A stretch of 64,000 nt of DNA from Gammaproteobacteria bacterium. GTDB lineage: Bacteria; Pseudomonadota; Gammaproteobacteria; Pseudomonadales; Azotimanducaceae. The notes under the pieces are model-generated. The model ran no database searches and was not told where the DNA came from. It was given only the letters and a program-made list of their open reading frames with translations. The DNA is taken from the NCBI GenBank assembly GCA_009846005.1, contig VXYL01000086.1, positions 1 to 64,000 on the forward strand. The letters run 5' to 3'. A program made the position numbers and the translations under genes. Below are positions 17,839 to 25,927 of this stretch, piece after piece (positions within the stretch are counted from its first letter, which is position 1; each line of letters opens with the position of its first letter).

Positions 17839-18447
17839 ATGAGTACCAGTCAACCGCAGCCCGCACACGGGATGATCCGGCCCCTGCGCAGCGTCATCCT
17901 GCTGCGGCACGGCCAGCACAACGCCGCCGCGCCCAATCAACTCGGCGGGCTCACGGAACTCGGCAAGAAACAGGCGTCAGTCACTGCGGAGCGGCTCAAG
18001 GACGAGTCCATCGACCGCATCGTGGCGAGCGAGTATCGCCGCGCGCGCCAGACCGCCGACGCGGTCGCCAGCCACCACCCGTCGATCACCATCGAGACCG
18101 ACGCGGACATCTGCGAATGCGTGCCGTCGGTTCCGCCGGGCCAGGAGGTGTTCTATCCGGAGGGCGTCAAGGCTTCGCAGACCGCTGAGTGCCGCGAGCA
18201 TCTCGACCGGGCTTATTCCCGCTACTTCGAGTCCGACAACGAGGGCACGACGCTCTTGGTCTGCCACGGCAACGTCATCCGCTACCTGCTATGCCGCGTG
18301 CTCGCCGTTCGTCTGGACGCCTGGGCCCGGTTCGACATCCACAACTGCGGCATCTGCCGCGTGTCCTCGAAGACGTACCTAGGCACCCAGGTGACGGGCC
18401 TCAACGACGTCGGACACCTGCCGCCCGCGCTACTGACCTACGGGTAG
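17839..18447 (+). CDS. Histidine phosphatase (phosphoglycerate mutase-like) family protein
   Basis: A 202-residue branch-1 histidine phosphatase. The phospho-accepting histidine is His24 in the ILLRHGQHN motif. Supporting residues are in SEYRRARQTADAV and the second histidine in LLVCHGNVIRYLL. EVFYPEGV and the conserved glutamate-containing middle segment fit a small-molecule phosphatase or PGAM5-like protein. Substrate unknown. It stands alone, with a TAGAAT box about 45 bases before the ATG that could be a -10 element. Confidence 0.87.
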   Translation: MSTSQPQPAHGMIRPLRSVILLRHGQHNAAAPNQLGGLTELGKKQASVTAERLKDESIDRIVASEYRRARQTADAVASHHPSITIETDADICECVPSVPPGQEVFYPEGVKASQTAECREHLDRAYSRYFESDNEGTTLLVCHGNVIRYLLCRVLAVRLDAWARFDIHNCGICRVSSKTYLGTQVTGLNDVGHLPPALLTYG

Positions 18448-18525
18448 GCTTTTCGCCCGCCGGCCCCCGGCGAGACAACCGGCGTTGCGACCGGTGCGGG
18501 CTTTCGAGCGGGAAGCACGGCTCGC

Positions 18526-19389
18526 TCACCATTCGATGCCGAATCGTGTCTTCATCATTTCTGTGCGCGCCCAGGGGTCACCGGGGAGTCGGTCGATGAG
18601 GTGCGTGAAGACCCGCCGAAAGGACTCCGCCTGCGTTGCCGCGGTGTGCGCATCGGCACGGTGGGCTGGCAGTAAAGGGCGGATGTCGAGCCAGAGTCGC
18701 GGGCGAGCCAGCTTCGCGAACATGCGCTCCTGCGCCTGGGCGCGGGAGATGGCGAGGCCGGCCGTGTGCATGTAGCAACGGAATATCTCGACCACGCGAC
18801 CGACGTCCAACGGCTCGAGGACGGCTAGACCCTCCGCCAGGTCGTACAGGTCGCGACCCTTGTTCCTCTGCAGCACCGCCCGGAGCTTCGTTGCCAGCAT
18901 CTCCTCGGGCGAGAAAGTGGGAATGTCGGCTTGGCCGGCGAACCATGGGTTCGCCACTTCGAGGCGTCGTGTGACGGGCGGATCGAAGGCTTCGACTTCA
19001 CGGGTGTTGATCTCGATTTTCAGGCGGATCGGCACGCCGCTTCCGTCTTCCGGATCGGCACGGAATCGCAGCTTCGGAGCCACCGGACTCTGGGCGAACT
19101 GCGCCGCCCCGAGCCATGGCTCGAGCGTGGCCCTGAGGCGGTCGACGATGGGCCCGATTGGTCCCTTCGAAGTGCGCACGAGGTCGATGTCCTCCGAATA
19201 GCGCAATGGGCTCGGTAGGTGCAGTTTGTTCAGAGCCGTGCCGCCCCGGAACCGAAGCGCGTCGCGCAGGTGGCAGTCGCTGAACATCTCGACCAGAGAG
19301 CGGCTGATGATCAAGTCCTGTTCGACTTGGCGGGGTTCCACCCAGGGGACCACATTGGCCCAGGCAACAATGTTCTGCGACGGGATCAC
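18526..19389 (-). CDS. AbiEii/AbiGii-type nucleotidyltransferase toxin
   Basis: A 287-residue member of the AbiEii toxin family, the toxin of type IV toxin-antitoxin systems that can abort phage infection. The nucleotidyltransferase core is visible: FRGGTALNKLHLPS (about residues 47-60) and RYSEDIDLV (about 63-71) with the two metal-binding acids, then KIEINTRE and EEMLATKLRAVLQRNKGRDLYDL, which is the conserved Lys and D-L-Y-D-L helix of the family. Its GTG start overlaps the antitoxin stop by four bases (GTGA). The known relative MenT modifies tRNA acceptor ends; by analogy this could too. Confidence 0.9.
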   Translation of the reverse strand: MIPSQNIVAWANVVPWVEPRQVEQDLIISRSLVEMFSDCHLRDALRFRGGTALNKLHLPSPLRYSEDIDLVRTSKGPIGPIVDRLRATLEPWLGAAQFAQSPVAPKLRFRADPEDGSGVPIRLKIEINTREVEAFDPPVTRRLEVANPWFAGQADIPTFSPEEMLATKLRAVLQRNKGRDLYDLAEGLAVLEPLDVGRVVEIFRCYMHTAGLAISRAQAQERMFAKLARPRLWLDIRPLLPAHRADAHTAATQAESFRRVFTHLIDRLPGDPWARTEMMKTRFGIEW

Positions 19390-20207
19390 AGGTCAGGTTC
19401 GGGTGGACGGTGCGCCACGATACGCCACTTGGGATCCTGCAGCGGTAGGTCGGAGGCGAAATCCGGGTCGCGGGCTTCCCGCTCGAGTTCGGTCCAACGC
19501 AGCGGTGACTTCGACAGCAGGGCGTCCAGCATGGGTTGCGCCAGGCGGTCTGCGCCGATCCAGTCCAGCAGATAGCCCAGCCGTTGTGCGACCGACCGCT
19601 CCGTCCGGGCCGACAGCGACGCAAGCTCGTCGGGTTCGATCGCGGGGGCCAGTTCGGCTAGGACGGTGGAGACGTTGTCAATCCCTCCGGACGCCCGCGG
19701 GTACCGGAGGAGGTCGAGGGCGGTCAAGGCTGCCGACGATACCTTCATCGTTCCTGTATCCGTTTTTCGGTCCTCGACTCCGGCGACCGGGGGTGCCATT
19801 GCCCTGCGGAAGTAGAACACGATGAGACTGCGCCCAGCCCGGATCTCCGGCAGTCGTTTGCCGCACACGACTTGAAACTGCATGACGGCCTGATGCGTGG
19901 CGCCGTGCAACTCGGCAGCCTTCAGCAAGGCAACGTAGTAGGCTTCGTTCTCCCAACGCATCAGGGCGTCGATGAACCACGTTGGCGGGGGTGCGCCCCA
20001 GCTGGCGTATTGCGGCGGGACGACGACATAGAATCCTTGGCGCGGTCTGATGAGCTTCCCGGACCGTTGCAGGCGCTCCGAGGCGTCTAGAAAGGACCGG
20101 TGCGTGATGCCAAGTTCGTCTTCGGCCTGTGCAGCGGTGAACACCGAGCGGCCTTCGGAGAGAAGCCGGTCGATGTAGCTGGACAGCGCGCTTCGGCTAC
20201 GAACCAT
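19386..20207 (-). CDS. AbiEi-type antitoxin / transcriptional regulator
   Basis: A 273-residue AbiEi-family protein, the cognate antitoxin of the downstream AbiEii toxin. The N-terminal winged-helix part reads AQAEDELGITHRSFLDASERL followed by GKLIRPRQGFYVVVP. The rest is the AbiEi C-terminal domain (WFIDALMRWENEAYYVALLKAAELHG and VFYFRR). Known AbiEi proteins repress their own promoter and counter the toxin without needing to bind it. A good promoter lies only 5 bases before the ATG, so the mRNA may be leaderless. Confidence 0.88.
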   Translation of the reverse strand: MVRSRSALSSYIDRLLSEGRSVFTAAQAEDELGITHRSFLDASERLQRSGKLIRPRQGFYVVVPPQYASWGAPPPTWFIDALMRWENEAYYVALLKAAELHGATHQAVMQFQVVCGKRLPEIRAGRSLIVFYFRRAMAPPVAGVEDRKTDTGTMKVSSAALTALDLLRYPRASGGIDNVSTVLAELAPAIEPDELASLSARTERSVAQRLGYLLDWIGADRLAQPMLDALLSKSPLRWTELEREARDPDFASDLPLQDPKWRIVAHRPPEPDL

Positions 20208-20212
20208 GCCCT

Positions 20213-20241
20213 ATTATCCGCCTTTTAAACGGAAATATGAA
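20213..20241 (-). promoter_or_regulatory. Promoter of the AbiE toxin-antitoxin operon
   Basis: On the minus strand there is a -35 TTCATA (20241-20236), a 17-base spacer and a -10 GATAAT (20218-20213). The antitoxin ATG begins 5 bases after the -10 box, so the transcript would start at or within one or two bases of the start codon. TCCG...CGGA (20217-20233) around TTTAAA is a possible operator for autorepression. Confidence 0.6.
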
Positions 20242-20356
20242 CATGTTTCGGTGAGAGTTGCCGCGCGAGCTGTGAAGGTGTACCTGTGTAGTCCAAAGAC
20301 GCGGGGCATCTGCCTCGCGGTATGCTTACTTGCGATTGACAGCGGAGTGTTCGGTC

Positions 20357-20590
20357 ATGTGGAAATGGTTGCAGACGCTGTTCGGCGCCTCCGCTGACGA
20401 GGCGACCCTTGGCGATGACATGGCCGAGGAAGTGCGCAGAAAACGCCGGGACGGCTCCGACAGTTCAGCGTTGTTGATGATGCCGGCGGTTGCACCCGAC
20501 GGGTCTGACACCGATGCATCGGATAGCGACGGCGGTGCTGGCGGATCGGACGGGGGCGGTAGCTGCGGAGCCTCTTGCGGGGTCGGCTAG
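20357..20590 (+). CDS. Miniprotein with acidic Gly/Ser-rich tail and CGASCG end
   Basis: A 77-residue protein of unknown function. GGAG lies 9 bases before the ATG. The first ten residues (MWKWLQTLFG) are amphipathic and could lie on a membrane. A charged part follows (MAEEVRRKRRDGSD), and the last 30 residues are almost only Asp, Ser and Gly, ending GGGSCGASCGVG with two cysteines. Similar Gly-rich CxxxC tails occur at the ends of several small membrane proteins and of some peptide precursors, but I know no assigned function. It sits alone between the AbiE operon and the ThuA gene. Confidence 0.6.
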   Translation: MWKWLQTLFGASADEATLGDDMAEEVRRKRRDGSDSSALLMMPAVAPDGSDTDASDSDGGAGGSDGGGSCGASCGVG

Positions 20591-20621
20591 TAAACAACCC
20601 CAACGCGGACGAGTTTCGGCA

Positions 20622-21431
20622 CTAGGCAGCTGCGCGTTGCCCCCAGCCCATTGCGTTGTCCAGGATTCGTCCGAACTCCGGCGTCTCCCACGCGCCTCGG
20701 AAGTGCAGCGGCGTTTTGCCGTCGGCGTCGACGTTCCGGTCCACGAAGGGCTGCGCGTTGGTGGTCGGCGAGTGGCAGTGTCCCAACGCGACGTACGCCA
20801 CCGCGCCGTCGCCGACCGTGCGTTCGAGGCCGAGCACGCGTGTCTTGCCGTCGGCGCCGACTGACGTGTCCTCGTCATAGGCAAAGCCGAATCCTTCCGG
20901 AGACGGATCCTCGGCCAGTTCGGTGGTTAGCAGAACCCGGCTCTCGCCCACCGGTTCGATCAGGTAGAGCTCGTCGGTGACGGCAAAGGTCTGGGGCAGG
21001 CCGTTGACCAGGGGATGGTCGTCGGCCTCGACCGCGACATCGAAGCGCCGCACCGGCGGATGATTTAGGAAGAACGCGCCGAGCAGGTCGTGGTGGGCGA
21101 GTCGGACCATCTTCCGGCGTCGGCTTCCGTCGACCCTCTTCGCCCGACCGCCGCTGGTGCCGTGCAGAGCGAACCACCTGCCGCCTTCGGCGAGCCAATC
21201 GTCGACGATCCGGCTCTGCTCGTCGTCGGGATAGGGGCCGGCGACGTAGGTGACCAGGAAATCGACACCGACTAGGCGGGCGGCGATGTCGGTGAAGTCG
21301 TTGGCGACGGTGGTCTGGTAGCCGCTCGCGTACAGCCGGCGAAGGAGTTCGATGCGTGCATAGTCCATGTCGTGGCCGGCCGCCGATCCGATCGGGTAGC
21401 CGCCCGTGATGAGGTGTGCTCGATGGGACAT
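20622..21431 (-). CDS. ThuA domain-containing protein
   Basis: A 269-residue ThuA-type protein with a class I glutamine-amidotransferase-like fold. ATG 21431 follows GGGGAGGATCAG and is preferred to an in-frame ATG at 21455. Segments typical of the family are ITGGYPIGSAAGHD near the N-terminus, FLVTYVAGPYPDDEQ, GGRWFALHGTSGG and the late VAYVALGHCHSP. ThuA proteins are linked to trehalose and other sugar use in rhizobia, but their chemistry is largely unknown. The gene is divergent from the LLM oxidoreductase at 21536. Confidence 0.8.
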   Translation of the reverse strand: MSHRAHLITGGYPIGSAAGHDMDYARIELLRRLYASGYQTTVANDFTDIAARLVGVDFLVTYVAGPYPDDEQSRIVDDWLAEGGRWFALHGTSGGRAKRVDGSRRRKMVRLAHHDLLGAFFLNHPPVRRFDVAVEADDHPLVNGLPQTFAVTDELYLIEPVGESRVLLTTELAEDPSPEGFGFAYDEDTSVGADGKTRVLGLERTVGDGAVAYVALGHCHSPTTNAQPFVDRNVDADGKTPLHFRGAWETPEFGRILDNAMGWGQRAAA

Positions 21432-21535
21432 CTGATCCTCCCCTAGTAGGTCCATCGATTCTACTGTGCGCCGGTCGCGTGCGTCATCGCGGTTATGATT
21501 GCACCCTTTGCTCGCAAGCCTCGGGAGGACGTTGG

Positions 21536-22600
21536 ATGAAAGTGATTACGGGCGTTGGCGGCTGGCCCGCGGCGGTACCGGCGCAAGCCCGAGCGGCGGA
21601 GGCCGCCGGCTTCGACTGCATCACCTGCGGCGAACTGTCCCACGACTCCATGCTCACCATGACCGTGGCCGCGACGGCGACCGAGCGCATCGGCCTGCAG
21701 ACCTCCGTCACGATCGCGTTTCCGCGCAGCCCGATGGTGCTCGCCATGGAGGCGTGGGATCTGCAGCACCTCTCCGGGGGACGGTTCTGCCTGGGTCTGG
21801 GCAGTCAGGTGAAGGGCCACAACGAAAGACGTTTCGGGGGCACGTGGTCGCCGCCCGCGCCGCGGATGCGCGAGTACATCCGCATGATGCACGCCGTCTG
21901 GGACACCTGGCAGGACGGCAAACCCGCGGAGTTTCTCGGCAAGCAATACACCTACACGTTGATGACACCCAACTTCAATCCGGGTCCGATCGAACATCCG
22001 CGGCCCAAGGTCGGGCTCGCCATGGTCGGGCCGGGCATGGCGCGTACGGCGGGGGAGGTGGCCGACGTGGTCATGCCTCACGGCGGCATCATGTCGGACA
22101 AATACATGCGCGAAGTGCTGCTGCCAGCCATCAAAACCGGCCTTGAGCGCAGTGGCCGATCCTGGGCAGACCTTGAGATCGCGGAAAGCGGCTACCTCAT
22201 CCTCGGCGACAGCGACAGCGAGATCGAACAGAAGGCGCTCGGCATGCGGCGGGCGTTGTCGTTCTACGGTTCGACGCGGACGTACCACAAGGTGTTGGCG
22301 CTGCACGGACTCGAGGAGTTGGGCCAGAAACTCCATGCGCTCTCGCTACGCGGGCGGTGGGACGAGATGCGCGACACGGTGACCGTCGACGACATCCTGG
22401 CTCTGGCGCAGACGTGCACCTACGACGGTCTGCCCGGGTTCCTCGCTGAACACCGGGAGTACGCGACACGGACGGGGCTGGGGCTGCCGAGGTCCACCCC
22501 TGAGCAGCAGGAACGCTTTCGAGACATCATGGGGCAGGTGCAGGCCTTGGAGAACCCCGGGGTTCCCCGCGGCCTGGAGATGCCTGTCACGGCAAGCTGA
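21536..22600 (+). CDS. LLM class flavin/F420-dependent oxidoreductase
   Basis: A 354-residue luciferase-like TIM-barrel oxidoreductase, resembling the F420-dependent group. The ATG at 21536 follows GGGAGGACGTTGG; an in-frame ATG at 21416 is rejected because it lies inside the divergent ThuA gene. Key stretches are MKVITGVGGWPAAVPAQA, FDCITCGELSHDSMLTM, GRFCLGLGSQVKGHNERRFG and AMVGPGMARTAGEVADVVMP. The HIT gene follows after 9 bases. Substrate unknown. Confidence 0.85.
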   Translation: MKVITGVGGWPAAVPAQARAAEAAGFDCITCGELSHDSMLTMTVAATATERIGLQTSVTIAFPRSPMVLAMEAWDLQHLSGGRFCLGLGSQVKGHNERRFGGTWSPPAPRMREYIRMMHAVWDTWQDGKPAEFLGKQYTYTLMTPNFNPGPIEHPRPKVGLAMVGPGMARTAGEVADVVMPHGGIMSDKYMREVLLPAIKTGLERSGRSWADLEIAESGYLILGDSDSEIEQKALGMRRALSFYGSTRTYHKVLALHGLEELGQKLHALSLRGRWDEMRDTVTVDDILALAQTCTYDGLPGFLAEHREYATRTGLGLPRSTPEQQERFRDIMGQVQALENPGVPRGLEMPVTAS

Positions 22601-22609
22601 GGAACCGCC

Positions 22610-23035
22610 ATGGCGTACGATCCCAACAACATCTTCGCGAAGATCCTGCGCGGCGAGGCGGATGCCCACGTGGTGCTGGACGATGAGCACTGCCTCGGCT
22701 TCATGGACCTGATGCCGCAAAGCCCGGGACACACGCTGATCATTCCGCGGGAGCCCGCGGAGAACATCTTCGATTTGAGTAGCGAGGCGCTCGGGCAATT
22801 GATCTCAACGACCCAGCGAGTTGCGCGGGCTGTGAAAGCGGCCTTCGATCCCCCGGGAATGATGATTGTTCAACTCAACGGCGTGGACGCCGGACAGACC
22901 GTGTTCCACATCCACTTCCATGTCATTCCCCGGTATCCCGGCGAAGGACTGACACTGCACGCCCGGTCGATCGCCGATGCGGCGGAACTGAGCGAGCACG
23001 CGGCGAGAGTCCGCGCGGCCCTCGAAGTCGCCTAG
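22610..23035 (+). CDS. HIT (histidine triad) family protein
   Basis: A 141-residue histidine-triad nucleotide hydrolase. The active-site triad is VFHIHFHVIPRY (about residues 98-109), whose His-x-His-x-His-x-x pattern cleaves adenosine phosphoramidates or dinucleoside polyphosphates. The N-terminal part has CLGFMDLMPQSPGHTLIIPR, typical of Hint-like proteins. GAGGA stands before the ATG, and the preceding LLM stop is 9 bases upstream, so the two are probably co-transcribed. Confidence 0.92.
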   Translation: MAYDPNNIFAKILRGEADAHVVLDDEHCLGFMDLMPQSPGHTLIIPREPAENIFDLSSEALGQLISTTQRVARAVKAAFDPPGMMIVQLNGVDAGQTVFHIHFHVIPRYPGEGLTLHARSIADAAELSEHAARVRAALEVA

Positions 23036-23047
23036 GGCCTATCGCTC

Positions 23048-23428
23048 TCAGCGAATGAGCTGAACGTCGAGGCCGAGGTCGAGCGAAGCCCAAGCCCGGT
23101 CCGCGGTGACGACGGAGGCGTTCTCCCGCATCGCCAGCGACAGGCAGGCACGGTCGCCGAGGGAAAGCCCGTGCTCGCGGGTCTTTTCGCGCAGCGAACC
23201 CGTCTGCATGGCGAGGACTTCATCGAACGGGCGTACGGCCAGACCGAAGTCCTCGAACCAGCGTCGAGCCTGATCGGGGCTCGAGCCCCGGTCGACGTAG
23301 CGGGTGACGACCTCGGCGGCGTTGACGGCGGATATCACGGCACCGTCAAGCGCTTGAGCGGCCACGTCCGCACCGTTCTCGCCGAAGGCGATCGCGAGCA
23401 GCGCCGAACTGTCGAAAACGGTGGTCAC
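23048..23428 (-). CDS. PIN-domain toxin, VapC-like
   Basis: A 126-residue PIN domain, expected to be a Mg-dependent ribonuclease toxin. The four acidic active-site residues are in place: Asp6 (TVFDSSALL), Glu39 (NAAEVVTRY), Asp92 (GDRACLSLA) and Asp110 (VTADRAW). The GTG at 23428 is chosen because it overlaps the antitoxin stop in GTGA, and the fold starts at once with VTTVFDSS. It is the second gene of a two-gene module and converges on the HIT gene. Confidence 0.87.
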   Translation of the reverse strand: MTTVFDSSALLAIAFGENGADVAAQALDGAVISAVNAAEVVTRYVDRGSSPDQARRWFEDFGLAVRPFDEVLAMQTGSLREKTREHGLSLGDRACLSLAMRENASVVTADRAWASLDLGLDVQLIR

Positions 23429-23958
23429 TCCTCGCCCCGCTCCTCGCCCCAAAGCGCGCGCCGCTCCGACAGGAATTCGTCGACGACGCTTTCACCGGGC
23501 TTCTTGAGGGTCGCCGTCTCGGTCTGCATGCGCTCGATGGCGGCGGGCCTCGAGATCAGCCGCAGTTCGCCGCGCACGACGCGGGCGGTGACGTGCCCAT
23601 CCTCGTTCAGCAACATGGCGGCACGCATGTCATGGGGGATTACGACCCTGCCGTCCGAGCCGACCCTGAGCGGTTGGGCAGCGACATCGCCGGCTCGACC
23701 GTTCGGGGTCGACCTCGCCGTCTGCTCATGCTGACCACGCTGCCGACGTGCGTCGTAGGCACTCTTCCAGCGCTGGTACTGCGTGTTCGCGGTGTTGGCG
23801 TTGCCGTTCTCGGCAACGAACTGCCTGACCACCTCCCGGCGTTCGGCCCGTGTTCCCGTCTCTTCCGTAACGGCGTCGGCGATTTCCCAGACGCGGCGCG
23901 TACGCGTACCCGGACTTGGCATTGGATATACGACCGGTTTGCCTTGTGAGGAATCCAT
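23425..23958 (-). CDS. AbrB-type antitoxin with extra N-terminal domain
   Basis: A 177-residue protein, about twice the usual length of VapB or AbrB antitoxins. Residues 96-140 form an AbrB/SpoVT-like swapped-hairpin DNA-binding domain (PLRVGSDGRVVIPHDMRAAM). The last 30 residues (LKKPGESVVDEFLSERRALW) probably thread into the toxin. The added N-terminal part (VWEIADAVTEETGTRAERREVVRQF then NANTANTQYQRWK) looks like a helical DNA-binding module seen in some phage and plasmid proteins. GGAGG lies before the ATG and a perfect TATAAT box further up. Confidence 0.78.
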   Translation of the reverse strand: MDSSQGKPVVYPMPSPGTRTRRVWEIADAVTEETGTRAERREVVRQFVAENGNANTANTQYQRWKSAYDARRQRGQHEQTARSTPNGRAGDVAAQPLRVGSDGRVVIPHDMRAAMLLNEDGHVTARVVRGELRLISRPAAIERMQTETATLKKPGESVVDEFLSERRALWGEERGEE

Positions 23959-23990
23959 GCGACGCCTCCGGTTCGATCAGGTTTAGCCGG

Positions 23991-23996
23991 ATTATA
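23991..23996 (-). promoter_or_regulatory. -10 box of the PIN/AbrB toxin-antitoxin operon
   Basis: TATAAT on the minus strand, 32 bases before the antitoxin ATG. The -35 region is weak (TGTTCA at 17 bases spacing is the best match). A GGAGG ribosome site stands between. Confidence 0.5.
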
Positions 23997-24066
23997 TGCT
24001 CAATGGCAATAGTTGAACACACTGGCGACAGGCGGCGAATCCCGCGTTTTGCGCGGAGCGCTAGTC

Positions 24067-25907
24067 TCAGACCACGTAGCGCGCGGCCTGGGTGCGATAC
24101 ATACGGGCGTATTTGCCGTCCATCGCCATCAGCTCATTGTGCGTTCCGCTCTCGGAGACCTTCCCCTCCTCGATCACGACGATGGCGTCTGCCATGCGGA
24201 CGGTGGAGAAGCGGTGCGAGATGAACACCACCGTCCGGCCCTCGGTCAGGTTGGCGAAGCGTTCGTACAGCTCCTGCTCCTTCAGTGCATCGAGGGCGGC
24301 AGTCGGTTCGTCCAGGATCAGGATCTCAGCGTTGGACATGAGGGCTCGGGCGATGGCGAGGAACTGCCACTCGCCGCCGGACAGGTCCACGCCCTCGTCG
24401 TAGGTCTTGCCCAGCATCGTCGCGTAGCCTTGGGGCAGGGCGGCGACGGTGTCGTGCGCCCCGGTGCGGCGGGCCGTCGCTTCGATGCGTTCGCGGTCGT
24501 CGACGGCGGTGATGTCGCCGAAGCCGATGTTGTCCGCCACCGAGAACTCGTAGCGGACGAAGTCCTGGAATACAACGCTGACCGCCTCGCGCACCTCGGC
24601 GACGTCGTAGTCGCCGAGGTCCGTTCCGTCCAACAGCACCGCACCCGCCGTGGGGTCGTAGAGCCTCGACAGCAGCTTGACGATGGTGGTCTTTCCGGCG
24701 CCGTTTTCGCCGACGATGGCGACCTTGGCACCGGCGGGAATCGTGAATGACAGCCCATCGAGCACGGCCCGCTCGGCGCCCGGATAGGTGAACCCCACAT
24801 CGTCGAGCTCCAACCCGCGGGCGAACGGCCTCGGTACGGGGCGAGCGGATTGCGCGGTGGTAAGCGTTCCCGCGACGGACTGCGGGTCAAGGTCGATGAA
24901 CTGGAAGTACCGCGACGCCATGAGCACGCCTTCGAACACCTGACCGATCGAATTCACCAGCCCCTCGAGTTGACTGCGGGCCTGCATGGAGGCGGTGAAC
25001 ACGAGGGTGAGGTCGCCGAGGGAAATCCGAGACACAACCGCCTGGATGACCGCGAACACCCAGATGATTGCGGTGCCGACCAGCGACACCGCGCTCAGCA
25101 GGACGTCGACGCCGAGGATCCGGCGTTCCCGGTTCCAGAAGGTGTTCACCTGAATCCTGGCAAGGTCGAGGAACTTCCCGACGAGGTGACGGGCGAGCCC
25201 GAATACGCGGACCTCGGCGGCGGATTGGCGACTCGTCAGCAGGTCGTGTAGGTACTCCTGGACCCGGCTGTTGCGCGCCATGTCATCGAAGTACTCGCTC
25301 CGCTGCCTGGCGAAGTGTCCCTGCATCAGCAGGCTCGGCAGTGCGGTCGACAAAAGCACAGCAATGGCAACCGGGTGCAGCACGGACAGCAGGCCGAGCA
25401 TCGCCACCAGGGAGATGCCCTGTTGCAGCAGACTCAGCGACTGGTTGGCAACGTGGTGCACGTACCAACGGTGGTTCACGGCTTGGTGGAGCCCGTCGTA
25501 GAACCGCGGCGTCTCGAAGAAGGCGATATCGAGCGTCGCGGCTTTCTCGAGCAGCTTGACGGACTCAAGGACCTCCGTCTTCTGCTGCAGCAGGCGTCGG
25601 ACGATCACGTCCACGGAGGACAGGCGTTGATCATCCAGATCGCGAAGACCGCGCCGAGCGGGACCGATAGTGCGAGCCAGCCGGAACCCGTCGTCGCGGC
25701 CTCGACGACCCCGTCGACGATGACTTTCATGGTGAGCCAGGCTAGGGCCGCGGGCGCGAAGGCATTGAAGAGCAGGATGGATGCCAGCGTGACGAACAGC
25801 CCCGGCGACACCTCCCAGAGAAACGCGAACACCCGTGGAACGACGGCGATGCTCTGCCGCCAAGCGCTCTTGAGGTCCGCGACGCTGCGTGTCGCCACCG
25901 TGGCCAT
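24067..25907 (-). pseudogene. ABC transporter (membrane plus ATPase domains), frameshifted
   Basis: The gene encodes a half-size ABC exporter with fused membrane and nucleotide-binding domains, about 613 residues if continuous. The N-terminus starts at ATG 25907 (MATVATRSVADLKSAW, then helices SPGLFVTLASILLFNAF and GWLALSVPLGAVFAIW). That frame stops at 25605, and the rest (LSSVDVIVRRLLQQKTEVLE onward) continues in another minus-strand frame to 24067, so one base is missing around 25620-25632. The ATPase part is intact: Walker A GENGAGKTT, Q-loop VVFQDFV, signature LSGGE, Walker B ILILDEPTAALD and switch ISHRFS. No slippery heptamer is seen at the break. It is either a decayed gene or a sequencing error. 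Confidence 0.8.
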
Positions 25908-25927
25908 GTCCCGGTGACCTTGGCGGG

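Noticed and set aside
20622-21455. ATG 21455 as ThuA start
   Set aside because: GGGGAGGATCAG stands directly before ATG 21431, and the extra eight residues would be coded by the ribosome site itself.
25605-25640. Programmed ribosomal frameshift in the ABC exporter
   Set aside because: No slippery heptamer, stimulatory hairpin or internal ribosome site is visible at the break; decay or sequencing error is simpler.
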